Source: a virus. Taken from it: a DNA stretch of 64,000 bases. Position numbers and translations under genes: made by a program. Positions 32,931 to 40,543 of this stretch are shown one piece after another. A model generated the notes under the pieces. It was not told the origin of the DNA. It saw nothing but the letters and a program-made list of their open reading frames with translations, and did no database searches. Positions within the stretch are counted from its first letter, which is position 1. Each line of letters opens with the position of its first letter. The stretch covers positions 80,390-144,389 of IMG/VR virus record IMGVR_UViG_3300028558_000018; one strand, 5' to 3'.

Positions 32931-33872
32931 TTAGGCCATAAAATCCGCCATAAGCGAATTAATATCTTTCAACGCATCCTTCGCAGTAATCAGCGCGGAA
33001 TTACGAACCTTTTCGCTATCGCGGACACTTGCCGCGTCAATTGTGGAAATTTTCTTCGCAACGCTATTGAAAATCTCATCAATTTTCGCATTATCGAGAA
33101 TATTCAGTTCGCGAGACTGGTTGATTTCCTCAATAACGTTTTCCAAAGCCGAATTATGGAATTTACCATCGGAATCAATCAAACGATTAACCAAATGATT
33201 GAGCGATTCCCGCGCCCGCTCCATAATATCAATTTGCGTTTCTTTAATTGACGATTCAATTCGCGCCTCAATTTGCGAATTAATATCGGCCAAATCTTCT
33301 TTACTCAAATATCCGCTTCGATAATCGTTAGAAGGGACTGGCGAGACAACAATTTCCGCTTTAAATGAGTGGCGGAATTCGTCATAAGTGGGATAATCCG
33401 CCTTATTGAACAAACCCCCGAGCATTTGCCGCTCATTAGCATAATCACTGGCAATCGTATCGGCATATTCCTGAATTGAATCAGCAACGGCGATATAAAA
33501 GCTGCCAATTAGCTGTTCCAATTCCTGTTTTACCTTAATATAATTTTTGGTCGAGCAAATACGCTCACCATTATTATTCCACGGCGCGCTCAATTCATAT
33601 AAACGAAGGCGCAATTTCTGTGAAGCAGAGGAAACCGCACGATTCTTTTTGGATTTAAGCAGGGATTTCCAAACCCGAACATTGTTAATATCGCAATTTT
33701 CGTCTTTGGAAACGTCATTTGTCACGCGCTTATCTTTACGAGTGCCGGAAAATTGGCTAATTTGCACGCTAATTAGAATAGCCTTTTCGCAAAGGGTTTT
33801 TCCAATTCGGATATTATTCTCGGTAATATTTTGAGCAATTACCGGAATTTCGCTTTCAATTTGTTTGGTCAT
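32931..33872 (-). CDS. DUF3150-like protein, third partner of the AAA+/VWA module
   Basis: 313 aa, helical. Near residue 35 it reads VQISQFSGTRKDKRVTNDVSK, matching the S-x-W/F-S/G-x-R/K-x-D-K pattern that opens DUF3150 proteins. In other phages this family is encoded with a MoxR ATPase and a VWA protein, as here. The biochemical function is unknown. Confidence 0.75.
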   Translation of the reverse strand: MTKQIESEIPVIAQNITENNIRIGKTLCEKAILISVQISQFSGTRKDKRVTNDVSKDENCDINNVRVWKSLLKSKKNRAVSSASQKLRLRLYELSAPWNNNGERICSTKNYIKVKQELEQLIGSFYIAVADSIQEYADTIASDYANERQMLGGLFNKADYPTYDEFRHSFKAEIVVSPVPSNDYRSGYLSKEDLADINSQIEARIESSIKETQIDIMERARESLNHLVNRLIDSDGKFHNSALENVIEEINQSRELNILDNAKIDEIFNSVAKKISTIDAASVRDSEKVRNSALITAKDALKDINSLMADFMA

Positions 33873-33913
33873 TCGATGAATTAGTTAATGGTGATTTAAT
33901 CTTTACAATTTAG

Positions 33914-33941
33914 AATCTACCACAATTTAGCTCTTAGTCAA
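33914..33941 (-). promoter_or_regulatory. TTGAC-family promoter of the DUF3150-like gene
   Basis: TTGACT, 16 nt, TAGATT; 41-nt leader. Confidence 0.6.
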
Positions 33942-33998
33942 ATAAAAAATATTAAGTTTTTAAAAATCTTAAGCGATTAATTGCTGCTCAAATAATGT

Positions 33999-34247
33999 TT
34001 ACTCAAGATAAATTTCAACAAAAACAAAAGTCGCGTTATCTCTGGCGGCATATCCTTTAATTCGGATAATATCACCGAAAAACACTTTGGGTTCGTAAAT
34101 TGTAATAAGAGAAGACTCTTCGTTATTAACTTCCCAAATTTTCAAATAATTATCTTTTTCGGAATGAGTCGAGAAAATATCTTTTCCAACCATTCCGTCG
34201 AAAGAATTGTCTTGAGTAATAATATTGCGAATTTTATAGTTTTTCAT
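33999..34247 (-). CDS. Small beta-rich hypothetical protein
   Basis: 82 aa, hydrophobic-polar alternation (ATFVFVEIYLE) suggests a small beta barrel. 20 nt after the -10 box. Confidence 0.65.
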   Translation of the reverse strand: MKNYKIRNIITQDNSFDGMVGKDIFSTHSEKDNYLKIWEVNNEESSLITIYEPKVFFGDIIRIKGYAARDNATFVFVEIYLE

Positions 34248-34267
34248 GGTTAATTTGATTTAGCTCT

Positions 34268-34295
34268 ACCTTATAGATTAGTTGCGCGCCGTCAA
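34268..34295 (-). promoter_or_regulatory. TTGAC-family promoter
   Basis: TTGACG, 16 nt, TAAGGT. Confidence 0.6.
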
Positions 34296-34318
34296 CTTAA
34301 ATTTTAAAAACTTAATAA

Positions 34319-34507
34319 TTAAAATGGCAAAATCAATTCTTTAGCTTTATCAAAATTATTTTCTTCCACGCTAATTTCGTAATTAGTCCCGCCATATCCA
34401 TTGCCAATACTCAATGATTCATACCAAATTTGGTTTTTAATCAAAATATCGCCAATTTTCATGGCTTTATATGGATCATGAGTTACGAATAGAATTTTTG
34501 TTTTCAT
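34319..34507 (-). CDS. Small hypothetical protein
   Basis: 62 aa; starts inside the 3' end of the upstream gene (32-nt overlap). The opening MKTKILFVTHDPYKAM is Rossmann-like but too short to classify. Confidence 0.6.
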   Translation of the reverse strand: MKTKILFVTHDPYKAMKIGDILIKNQIWYESLSIGNGYGGTNYEISVEENNFDKAKELILPF

Positions 34508-34742
34508 AATAATTAAAATATCTCATCGCCCTTTCCAATAATTCAATATCTTTTTCCTTCAATACTAAATTAGCCGCGCAATCTTTAATTGTGGCAAATG
34601 TTACAGTGGAATTAACGGGGTGAATAATGCCCTGTTTGGGATTGTTTAAAGGTATTAACAAATTAAACAAATGCAACTTGGTTTTGAGAACCTCTTCAAA
34701 TGGCGGAATAAACCCAATATATTTTGCAATTGGCTTATTCAT
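34476..34742 (-). CDS. Small hypothetical protein
   Basis: 88 aa, C-terminal helix (LKEKDIELLERAMRYFNYYEN). Shares an ATGA with the upstream gene. Confidence 0.65.
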   Translation of the reverse strand: MNKPIAKYIGFIPPFEEVLKTKLHLFNLLIPLNNPKQGIIHPVNSTVTFATIKDCAANLVLKEKDIELLERAMRYFNYYENKNSIRNS

Positions 34743-34897
34743 ACTTGAAAATAAGCATATTTAGAACAGAGCGTAGAATTAAATATCTCGCGAACAATCC
34801 AATTCTCGTATTTAGATTCTTTTAGCTCAGGATTATCACAAGCAAATTTGAATTGCGCGTTATTTGGCACATTATCACAATCAAACGGTATTTGCAT
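34739..34897 (-). CDS. Very small hypothetical protein
   Basis: 52 aa, Asn/Phe/Cys-containing (MQIPFDCDNVPNNAQFKF). Its TGA overlaps the next ATG (ATGA). Confidence 0.55.
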   Translation of the reverse strand: MQIPFDCDNVPNNAQFKFACDNPELKESKYENWIVREIFNSTLCSKYAYFQV

Positions 34898-34912
34898 CGT
34901 GCCGCGGCGCAA

Positions 34913-35110
34913 TTATTTATTAGCTTCATAATCACACATTTCAATGGCCCGCTCTAATTGGTCAGAATCTTCATCTGGATTATCAAAATTCCCAATCACA
35001 ATTGCATGAGTTAACCCATTTTTGCGCACTTCATAATGGCCAATGCTAATTTTATAAACATAATGGGAATTATTAGCCGATTCGTGAACGATATTTGATT
35101 CTTTATTCAT
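34913..35110 (-). CDS. Small hypothetical protein
   Basis: 65 aa, beta-type pattern (HYVYKISIGHYEVRKNG) then an acidic helix. Three nt after the preceding stop. Confidence 0.65.
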   Translation of the reverse strand: MNKESNIVHESANNSHYVYKISIGHYEVRKNGLTHAIVIGNFDNPDEDSDQLERAIEMCDYEANK

Positions 35111-35113
35111 AAA

Positions 35114-35395
35114 TTAAAGTTTAATATCAGGAGTTTTAAACGGGTGCATAAATTGCGCAATAAACATCGGCATTATCCAATAGAGAAAATTTTCGCGGGT
35201 TTTCCCCACATAGTTCATACTTTGATGAATCAGTCCGTAATCATCGTCATATCCAATATAAAGCTGATAAGTAGAATGAAAATCTGGCGACGAATATAAA
35301 AATCCATTAAGCGTATCACGGGTTACATAACACAAATCATTATCAATTGTGAACCAATCGCCGCGTTTAAGATTTTTAATTTGAGTAATATTCAT
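35114..35395 (-). CDS. Small hypothetical protein
   Basis: 93 aa, aromatic; the opening LKRGDWFTIDNDLCYVTRD resembles short SH3-like modules. Six nt from the previous stop. Confidence 0.65.
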   Translation of the reverse strand: MNITQIKNLKRGDWFTIDNDLCYVTRDTLNGFLYSSPDFHSTYQLYIGYDDDYGLIHQSMNYVGKTRENFLYWIMPMFIAQFMHPFKTPDIKL

Positions 35396-35401
35396 AGTTA
35401 A

Positions 35402-35683
35402 TTAATGATTTGCGTAAAATTTGGCCGCGAGCAATAGCGCGCCGTAGAATTCGACTTTATCGCTGAATATTTGGAGAGTCAAATCCCCTTCGCAATATGT
35501 GAATATAGAGCTATCGCTAATATTAATCCACACTTTACGATAGGGATAATCACAAAAATCTCCTTCGATTACCCAATTGGGGTCGAGTTTAAATTCATTT
35601 TTCCAATTAAGAAAGCCACGATAAAATTTACAATTTTCGCGAGGTTCTTCTTTAAGCGAACCGAATTGTTCAAGAATATTCAT
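35402..35683 (-). CDS. Small hypothetical protein
   Basis: 93 aa, acidic and aromatic, ending in a helix (FYGALLLAAKFYANH). Unknown. Confidence 0.65.
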   Translation of the reverse strand: MNILEQFGSLKEEPRENCKFYRGFLNWKNEFKLDPNWVIEGDFCDYPYRKVWINISDSSIFTYCEGDLTLQIFSDKVEFYGALLLAAKFYANH

Positions 35684-35705
35684 AAATAGCTAAAATTCGT
35701 CCTAA

Positions 35706-35921
35706 TTAAGATTTATTCGCACAACGGGCAATCGCCCCTTCCAAATATTCCCGTTCCTTCAGAGATTTATTCAATTGCGCTTTAACCAACTCAATTTCCC
35801 CTGCCGGAACTTTATATCTACCTTTAGCAAAAACTGCCAAAGTTTGCTCGCAATCATTGATAATTTTGTTAAGTCGGACTAATTCGCCCAACGTGGTAGG
35901 TTCTGAATTGTGAATTTTCAT
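35706..35921 (-). CDS. Small helical protein
   Basis: 71 aa, helical hairpin pattern. Leader contains GAGGGAG 13 nt before the ATG, an SD-like sequence. Confidence 0.7.
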   Translation of the reverse strand: MKIHNSEPTTLGELVRLNKIINDCEQTLAVFAKGRYKVPAGEIELVKAQLNKSLKEREYLEGAIARCANKS

Positions 35922-35938
35922 ATATTTATTACTCCCTC

Positions 35939-35966
35939 AACCTATATTATTGCGCGGCGAAGTCAA
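35939..35966 (-). promoter_or_regulatory. TTGAC-family promoter
   Basis: TTGACT, 16 nt, TAGGTT; 17-nt leader. Confidence 0.6.
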
Positions 35967-35972
35967 ATTAAA

Positions 35973-36251
35973 TCAATTAAAAATTCTATCAATAGGTGCT
36001 AGTCCATAAGTAAATTTGCCCTCGCAAATTTCATCTTCTCCATCAAATTTCACATCACAAATATCGGGATAAATCCAATTCGTGTTATATTGTGAGCGAT
36101 AACCATAACGCCTAATTACCGTCGCGAGGCGCATTGTTTTGGCTAATGGGGTTTTAATATCATCAATATATTTGCGCGAATCAAATGCTTTGACGCGGCA
36201 ATTTGGGATAATTTTCCAATGCCAAGGCTTTAATAGGGATAATTCGTTCAT
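35973..36251 (-). CDS. Small hypothetical protein
   Basis: 92 aa, basic and aromatic (RLATVIRRYGYRSQYNTNWIYP). Three nt after the previous gene. Confidence 0.65.
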   Translation of the reverse strand: MNELSLLKPWHWKIIPNCRVKAFDSRKYIDDIKTPLAKTMRLATVIRRYGYRSQYNTNWIYPDICDVKFDGEDEICEGKFTYGLAPIDRIFN

Positions 36252-36254
36252 AAA

Positions 36255-36590
36255 TTAATGTTTCCTTAACTCAATCATTTTCAACCATTTATACGCCATT
36301 GCAGAGCGTTTTTCAGGGCCAATTACCGTCCCCGGATTTTGGCAAATTTGCATCAAATAATCTACTAAATCATTACGTTTTCTTGCTATTCTAACCAATT
36401 CAACGGTATTATGCACCGCGCAATCATTTTCCTTTGTGGGCATTCCATAATTACCATGAGGAATTAATGAATTAATATTTGGCTTAGTGTCTTTTTTAAA
36501 GGGTGTCACCTTATTGGATAGCATTTCCTTAATAAACTTCGGGGCGCGGTAATAAACCCAGAAATCAATATGTTGTTGGGTAATTTTCAT
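36255..36590 (-). CDS. Hypothetical protein
   Basis: 111 aa, helical; overlaps the Rmf-like gene by one nt (TAATG). Segment NDCAVHNTVELVRIARKRNDL suggests a helical repeat. Unknown. Confidence 0.65.
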   Translation of the reverse strand: MKITQQHIDFWVYYRAPKFIKEMLSNKVTPFKKDTKPNINSLIPHGNYGMPTKENDCAVHNTVELVRIARKRNDLVDYLMQICQNPGTVIGPEKRSAMAYKWLKMIELRKH

Positions 36591-36769
36591 TATTTACTAT
36601 TTTCGCGCTTAAATTCTTCCATGCCGCAATTAAATCCGTCCTGCCAATCATCATATTTGGATTTAGACGAGATAATATCATAAGGATTAGGGTAAATTTC
36701 GCCCTTAATTCCAAATTTATAACCGTTAAAATATGCCGTGGCGTTTACAACTTGTGATGCAGATTTCAT
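36590..36769 (-). CDS. Rmf-like (ribosome modulation factor family) small protein
   Basis: 59 aa, close to Rmf length. The spacing of motifs fits: TAYFNGYKFGIKGE, then NPYD, then DDWQDGFNCG, matching the G-Y-x2-G-x2-G, C/N-P-Y and W-x2-G-x3-G pattern of the family. Rmf silences ribosomes by dimerising them, so the phage version might act on host translation. AGGAG lies 11 nt upstream of the ATG, behind promoter 36786-36814. Confidence 0.7.
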   Translation of the reverse strand: MKSASQVVNATAYFNGYKFGIKGEIYPNPYDIISSKSKYDDWQDGFNCGMEEFKRENSK

Positions 36770-36785
36770 AAATTTGATTTCTCCT

Positions 36786-36814
36786 AGCTTGATTTAAAAG
36801 TCGCCCGCTGTCAA
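36786..36814 (-). promoter_or_regulatory. TTGAC-family promoter of the Rmf-like gene
   Basis: TTGACA, 17 nt, CAAGCT; same -10 as at 32818 and 62307. Confidence 0.5.
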
Positions 36815-36821
36815 ATTAAAT

Positions 36822-37127
36822 CTAATATAAAGATTCCGAATATAATGTTTTGGCACCACCAAAATTTTCAATTATTTGGTTATTCAATTCCGCGATAACA
36901 TAAGCCTCTTCGCGATTCAAAAATTTGCCAAATTGATCCACAAAACCCTGTTCTTTAACCCTCAAATGATAAGGTTTAATAATATAATGACCAAATATTT
37001 TCAATCCTCCACTGTAAATTCTCTTTAACGTCGCCCTCATTTCGGGACTATAATGCCGCACGCCTGTAATTATTGCGCCGTCATCCATTAGCATAGCAGC
37101 ACAAACGATTCTTTGGGGAGGTTTCAT
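36822..37127 (-). CDS. Conserved phage protein of unknown function
   Basis: 101 aa. IVCAAMLMDDG, GVRHYSPEMR, EQGFVDQFGKF and LNREEAYVIAELNNQI are shared with a widespread phage protein family lacking a known role. The ATG is 8 nt after the -10 box. Confidence 0.8.
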   Translation of the reverse strand: MKPPQRIVCAAMLMDDGAIITGVRHYSPEMRATLKRIYSGGLKIFGHYIIKPYHLRVKEQGFVDQFGKFLNREEAYVIAELNNQIIENFGGAKTLYSESLY

Positions 37128-37135
37128 TAACGAAA

Positions 37136-37163
37136 ACTCTAATCAAAAGTCGCGCCGAGTCAA
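37136..37163 (-). promoter_or_regulatory. TTGAC-family promoter, leaderless type
   Basis: TTGACT, 16 nt, TAGAGT; ATG 8 nt later. Confidence 0.6.
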
Positions 37164-37363
37164 TTTAATTCTACTTTATTAAATCCAAAAGCTAGAGCAT
37201 CTTGCGCGAGAATTATTTGAGTTAATGCTTTAATATAAAGGACTCCTTTATGGCTAATAAATTCGTAGTCTTTATTAAAGATAAACCCCGCGTTGCTAAA
37301 GAATTGGATGATTTCGGCTTCGGATTTGTTCTCGGGCAAGGAAATAACACTTTTAAGTTTCAT
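37160..37363 (-). CDS. Small hypothetical protein
   Basis: 67 aa. The last codons overlap the -35 box of the next promoter. Alpha/beta pattern; unknown. Confidence 0.6.
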   Translation of the reverse strand: MKLKSVISLPENKSEAEIIQFFSNAGFIFNKDYEFISHKGVLYIKALTQIILAQDALAFGFNKVELN

Positions 37364-37366
37364 AGA

Positions 37367-37579
37367 TTATTCCTCGGTTTGCTCGAAAATAATATTTTGT
37401 CCAGCGTGTTCTCTAAAATGCTCAAAATCCCTAAATCGCGGCAAATTATCATGCTCGCGCATATTATTGATTGTCCAGAGCAAATTTTCCTCTTTGGTTT
37501 CCATTTTATTCTCGTTTACATAAATAGGACTAATTGAACCCATTGAGGGAATAAAGGGAATATGGGCGATATAGTTCAT
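37367..37579 (-). CDS. Small hypothetical protein
   Basis: 70 aa, acidic and His/Arg-containing (LPRFRDFEHFREHAGQ). Packed 3 nt from both neighbours. Confidence 0.6.
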   Translation of the reverse strand: MNYIAHIPFIPSMGSISPIYVNENKMETKEENLLWTINNMREHDNLPRFRDFEHFREHAGQNIIFEQTEE

Positions 37580-37582
37580 AAA

Positions 37583-37792
37583 TTAATAAGCGCGGATAAA
37601 CAAAATTCCTTCCCAATCTTGAACCAAAGTTGCTTTTTCGATCTTATAATACTTATTCCCATCGGTAATCAAAATTGGCGTATTTGTAGAATAAAGTTGC
37701 AAAGCTTTGTGTCGGGTAATGCTTTTGACAAAAACCATAGGATATTCAATGAGAAATCCCGCATCCAAACAAATTTCAAGTTGTGTTTTCAT
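37583..37792 (-). CDS. Small hypothetical protein
   Basis: 69 aa, beta-like (LYSTNTPILITDGNKYYKI). Unknown. Confidence 0.6.
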   Translation of the reverse strand: MKTQLEICLDAGFLIEYPMVFVKSITRHKALQLYSTNTPILITDGNKYYKIEKATLVQDWEGILFIRAY

Positions 37793-37795
37793 AAA

Positions 37796-37987
37796 TTAAT
37801 CAATTTTTGTTAATTGGTGCGGCGAGTAATTTTCTTTGATATTCCCCAACCACCGTTTGATTATGTGAGTATCCTTACTATTATCTATTTCAACGACAAC
37901 TTCGCCCATAAAGGTAAATCCCTTAATCGTTCCGGTTTCACCTAGATGAGTTTTCACCCTATCTTTTTCTTTAAAATTGTGGTTCAT
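37796..37987 (-). CDS. Small SH3-like hypothetical protein
   Basis: 63 aa; the pattern DRVKTHLGETGTIKGFTFMG resembles small SH3-type beta barrels (KOW-like). 16 nt after the -10 box. Confidence 0.65.
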   Translation of the reverse strand: MNHNFKEKDRVKTHLGETGTIKGFTFMGEVVVEIDNSKDTHIIKRWLGNIKENYSPHQLTKID

Positions 37988-38003
37988 AATTTATTACGTT
38001 CTC

Positions 38004-38032
38004 ACTCTGTATTATTTGCGGCGCGTTGTCAA
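38004..38032 (-). promoter_or_regulatory. TTGAC-family promoter
   Basis: TTGACA, 17 nt, CAGAGT. Confidence 0.45.
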
Positions 38033-38037
38033 ATTAA

Positions 38038-38223
38038 TTAAACGTAAAATCTATTGTGAACTTTGGGGCGGCGAAACGATTCTTTAATAACCTTATTGCC
38101 CCAATAAGCGGCAATTTTATCCCAATAGCGTTTTCTACGTTTATTTTGCGCTCGTTGAAAATTATCCTCCGCGCAATAAAGCTTATTCATCAGCCTATTG
38201 AGGTTATTTTGTTTATTATTCAT
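38038..38223 (-). CDS. Small basic helical protein
   Basis: 61 aa from ATG 38223, right after the upstream stop. Very Asn/Lys/Arg-rich (AQNKRRKRYWDKIAAYW), possibly nucleic-acid binding. Confidence 0.6.
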   Translation of the reverse strand: MNNKQNNLNRLMNKLYCAEDNFQRAQNKRRKRYWDKIAAYWGNKVIKESFRRPKVHNRFYV

Positions 38224-38224
38224 A

Positions 38225-38701
38225 TTAAACGCTTTGAGAGAGAATTTTGTTAAAATATGCCTCATCCCGCCATTCACTCACTAATTTGAACTTATCGTAA
38301 AAATTGCGCGGCGAAAAATAAACAATTACGCCATGTTTATTAGGTTTGGCGCAGAAATAATCATGAGACTTAATAAAGCCTTTTTTAGTGTAAATCCCGC
38401 ACTCGATATTAAACTTATGGCGATAGGGTTTATCGTTAAGCAAACTAACACAATTAACCTTATTAAACTCTAATTCTACCAATCGGGAATCACTGGCATT
38501 TCCAACTATTCCAGAAGAACAACTGGATTCGGCGCAATATTTAAAATCCCAATAATATTTATCATTCGCCGTCCAATCCACAATAAGGAATAGCCAATTA
38601 TCGGGAGTTTTATGCAATGAATAATTGGTAAACTTAAACCCTGTTTTGAGAGCTTTATTTAGGCCCAAATTGGGAATAGAAGCGTATGGGAGAATTTTCA
38701 T
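38225..38701 (-). CDS. Hypothetical protein beside tRNA-Leu
   Basis: 158 aa, mixed alpha/beta with several Cys (CAESSCSSG). No recognised motif. Followed by a 1-nt gap to the next gene; tRNA-Leu lies just upstream. Confidence 0.7.
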   Translation of the reverse strand: MKILPYASIPNLGLNKALKTGFKFTNYSLHKTPDNWLFLIVDWTANDKYYWDFKYCAESSCSSGIVGNASDSRLVELEFNKVNCVSLLNDKPYRHKFNIECGIYTKKGFIKSHDYFCAKPNKHGVIVYFSPRNFYDKFKLVSEWRDEAYFNKILSQSV

Positions 38702-38711
38702 TATATTAAAG

Positions 38712-38802
38712 TGGTGCGCATTCTCGGACTTGAACCGAGACTTTATTTTTTAAGTAAAAATGGGGTTTAAACCCATCGTGTCTGCCATTCCACCAAATGC
38801 GC
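38712..38802 (-). tRNA. tRNA-Leu (UAA anticodon)
   Basis: 91 nt with encoded CCA. Acceptor GCGCATT/AATGCGC, anticodon arm ATGGG/CCCAT around TTTAAAC, long variable arm as in class II tRNAs, T arm CTCGG/CCGAG around TTCAAGT. Reads UUA (and UUG), frequent in this AT-rich genome. Confidence 0.95.
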
Positions 38803-38817
38803 AAAATTGTTTATTAA

Positions 38818-39000
38818 TTATTCTTTAATTGAATAATATTGAGTATGTGAGATTCGCCCCACGTCAAAATCATATTCCCAATTAGCTCTTACCGCGTCGT
38901 TCCATTTAAGAAATTGTCCACTAATAGAGCATTTAATTTTAATATTCGCAGATGGTTCATCTTCGTTAACTTGAAAAATCTTAATTGGTCGGCGGCTCAT
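38818..39000 (-). CDS. Small hypothetical protein
   Basis: 60 aa, ATG 8 nt after the -10 box; Cys, Trp and charged residues mixed. Unknown. Confidence 0.65.
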   Translation of the reverse strand: MSRRPIKIFQVNEDEPSANIKIKCSISGQFLKWNDAVRANWEYDFDVGRISHTQYYSIKE

Positions 39001-39008
39001 TAGGTAGG

Positions 39009-39036
39009 ACGATATTTAAACTTGGTTATTTGTCAA
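39009..39036 (-). promoter_or_regulatory. TTGAC-family promoter, leaderless type
   Basis: TTGACA, 16 nt, TATCGT; ATG 8 nt later. Confidence 0.55.
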
Positions 39037-39414
39037 ATTAATTTTATCCTGAGCCAATTTTTTATACCCTTCAGGCAAATCCAATAGCCATTGGAGTCTA
39101 AATTCTGCGCTAAATCTATCACTAATATAACTTAAATTACCTTCAATTTCTTCAATAGATTTATATCCATAAGTTTGCTCGCCCGTTCGATTATCTGGCT
39201 TATATTTTGGACCACCTTTCCAATCTTTATAAATAAGCTTTAAATCTTCGCGCAAATACTCAATATAATTCTTAATCACCCCTTTATACTTATTAATTCG
39301 AGAAATTGTTTCCTCAATAGGCCGCACGGCATAATTATTAAAAATACCAAATCGAAGAATAGCATGATAAGCTTTCGCTTTTTGCTTAAATTTATGGAAT
39401 TTTTGCTTTTTCAT
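39016..39414 (-). CDS. Helical hypothetical protein
   Basis: 132 aa; basic N-terminus (MKKQKFHKFKQKAKAYHA) and helical middle. The last codons overlap the next promoter. Unknown. Confidence 0.65.
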   Translation of the reverse strand: MKKQKFHKFKQKAKAYHAILRFGIFNNYAVRPIEETISRINKYKGVIKNYIEYLREDLKLIYKDWKGGPKYKPDNRTGEQTYGYKSIEEIEGNLSYISDRFSAEFRLQWLLDLPEGYKKLAQDKINLTNNQV

Positions 39415-39481
39415 ATAATTAACTTAATCTGCTAGAGGGCCAAACCGCGCTTTTATTTCCAATTGGATGCTTAACCGTAAT

Positions 39482-39610
39482 TCATTGATATTCAACTCCG
39501 TCAATATTCTTATAAATCTGCTCACTTATAAAGGTAATCTTACCCATATAAGGCTCCTCACCTCTATCGGCGGGGCAATTTACTAGCTGATTCAATTTAA
39601 ACTTTTTCAT
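39482..39610 (-). CDS. Very small hypothetical protein
   Basis: 42 aa (MKKFKLNQLVNCPADRGEEP...). Two nt downstream of the 55-aa gene; unknown. The 67 nt beyond it (39415-39481) show nothing. Confidence 0.5.
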   Translation of the reverse strand: MKKFKLNQLVNCPADRGEEPYMGKITFISEQIYKNIDGVEYQ

Positions 39611-39612
39611 AT

Positions 39613-39780
39613 TTAATCCTTATAAGGTAATTTAATCACGCCACGCTCTTTGCGAACTTCTAAAAAACAATTAAATAGAGTCTTCTCAAATTCGTCCTCG
39701 CTAAGATATTTGCCCACTAATTGGCGATACCAAAGTTTATTCCTTTCGGAATTGATAACGTAATAATAGAAAATTTCCAT
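39613..39780 (-). CDS. Small hypothetical protein with leaderless promoter
   Basis: 55 aa, aromatic (MEIFYYYVINSERNKLWYRQ). The ATG is 6 nt after TAACGT, so the transcript should begin at the start codon. Confidence 0.65.
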   Translation of the reverse strand: MEIFYYYVINSERNKLWYRQLVGKYLSEDEFEKTLFNCFLEVRKERGVIKLPYKD

Positions 39781-39786
39781 AAAAGA

Positions 39787-39814
39787 ACGTTAACAGAAAT
39801 AACTTCTATGTCAA
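39787..39814 (-). promoter_or_regulatory. TTGAC-family promoter, leaderless type
   Basis: TTGACA, 16 nt, TAACGT. Confidence 0.65.
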
Positions 39815-39831
39815 TAACTTTTAATTAAAAC

Positions 39832-40020
39832 TTAACAATCTCCCAAATTGCAAAATTGAAAATTTTCATTAATTTCATGGCATTCAATCGGATCGTTCGC
39901 CTCGTAATTAATTTTAAATTTCTTCATCTTTTCTCGCGCTGATTCTTCATTATGAGAAATAACAATAATGCAGCCACGCCAACCACAGTCTTGAGTGTAA
40001 ATATAAAGTTCTGGTTTCAT
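39832..40020 (-). CDS. Small hypothetical protein
   Basis: 62 aa, aromatic and acidic, beta-like N-terminus (ELYIYTQDCGWRGCIIVIS). Unknown. Confidence 0.65.
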   Translation of the reverse strand: MKPELYIYTQDCGWRGCIIVISHNEESAREKMKKFKINYEANDPIECHEINENFQFCNLGDC

Positions 40021-40023
40021 AAA

Positions 40024-40191
40024 TTAGCCCGCGAAAGAAGTGTCAATTTCAAGATTTTCCCCACCGACAATTACCGCGACGACGCCCTTTTTAGTGACGA
40101 ATTCCTGCGCGGCATTAATATTATCAAAATACTTGGCCCAAAGCATTTTACCAGTTTTATCGGACCAAATTACTGCATATTTGAAGTTCAT
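40024..40191 (-). CDS. Small hypothetical protein
   Basis: 55 aa (MNFKYAVIWSDKTGKMLWAK...). Three nt from each neighbour, same cluster. Confidence 0.6.
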   Translation of the reverse strand: MNFKYAVIWSDKTGKMLWAKYFDNINAAQEFVTKKGVVAVIVGGENLEIDTSFAG

Positions 40192-40194
40192 AAA

Positions 40195-40542
40195 TTAAAT
40201 ATTATATTCCGGTTGTTTGCCCAATTGAATCCGCAAATTCAATCTTTTCTGTAATTCTTTTAAATAATCAAGATATTGGTGAGGCCCATTAACAATATTA
40301 TATTCGCAATTTTTATCCAATTTAACGCACTCTAATACTTTAATTAGCGCGGCCTCAAATGAATCTTCGTAACCATTTGTGACATTATCGTTATCACTAG
40401 AAGAATCGCACAATACGCATTTCCACCACCATTTATTTTCCTGTTGTTCACTTGGCCGAATTGAGCCAAACCACCAGAGAGAACAATATAATTGCACGCC
40501 TCCGTCAACTAATCGCCATGCGGCTTTTTGAGTTTGTTTCAT
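40195..40542 (-). CDS. Hypothetical protein
   Basis: 115 aa; Trp/Gln-rich N-terminus (QKAAWRLVDGGVQLYCSLWW) and Leu/Arg-rich C-terminus. Unknown. Confidence 0.65.
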   Translation of the reverse strand: MKQTQKAAWRLVDGGVQLYCSLWWFGSIRPSEQQENKWWWKCVLCDSSSDNDNVTNGYEDSFEAALIKVLECVKLDKNCEYNIVNGPHQYLDYLKELQKRLNLRIQLGKQPEYNI

Positions 40543-40543
40543 A

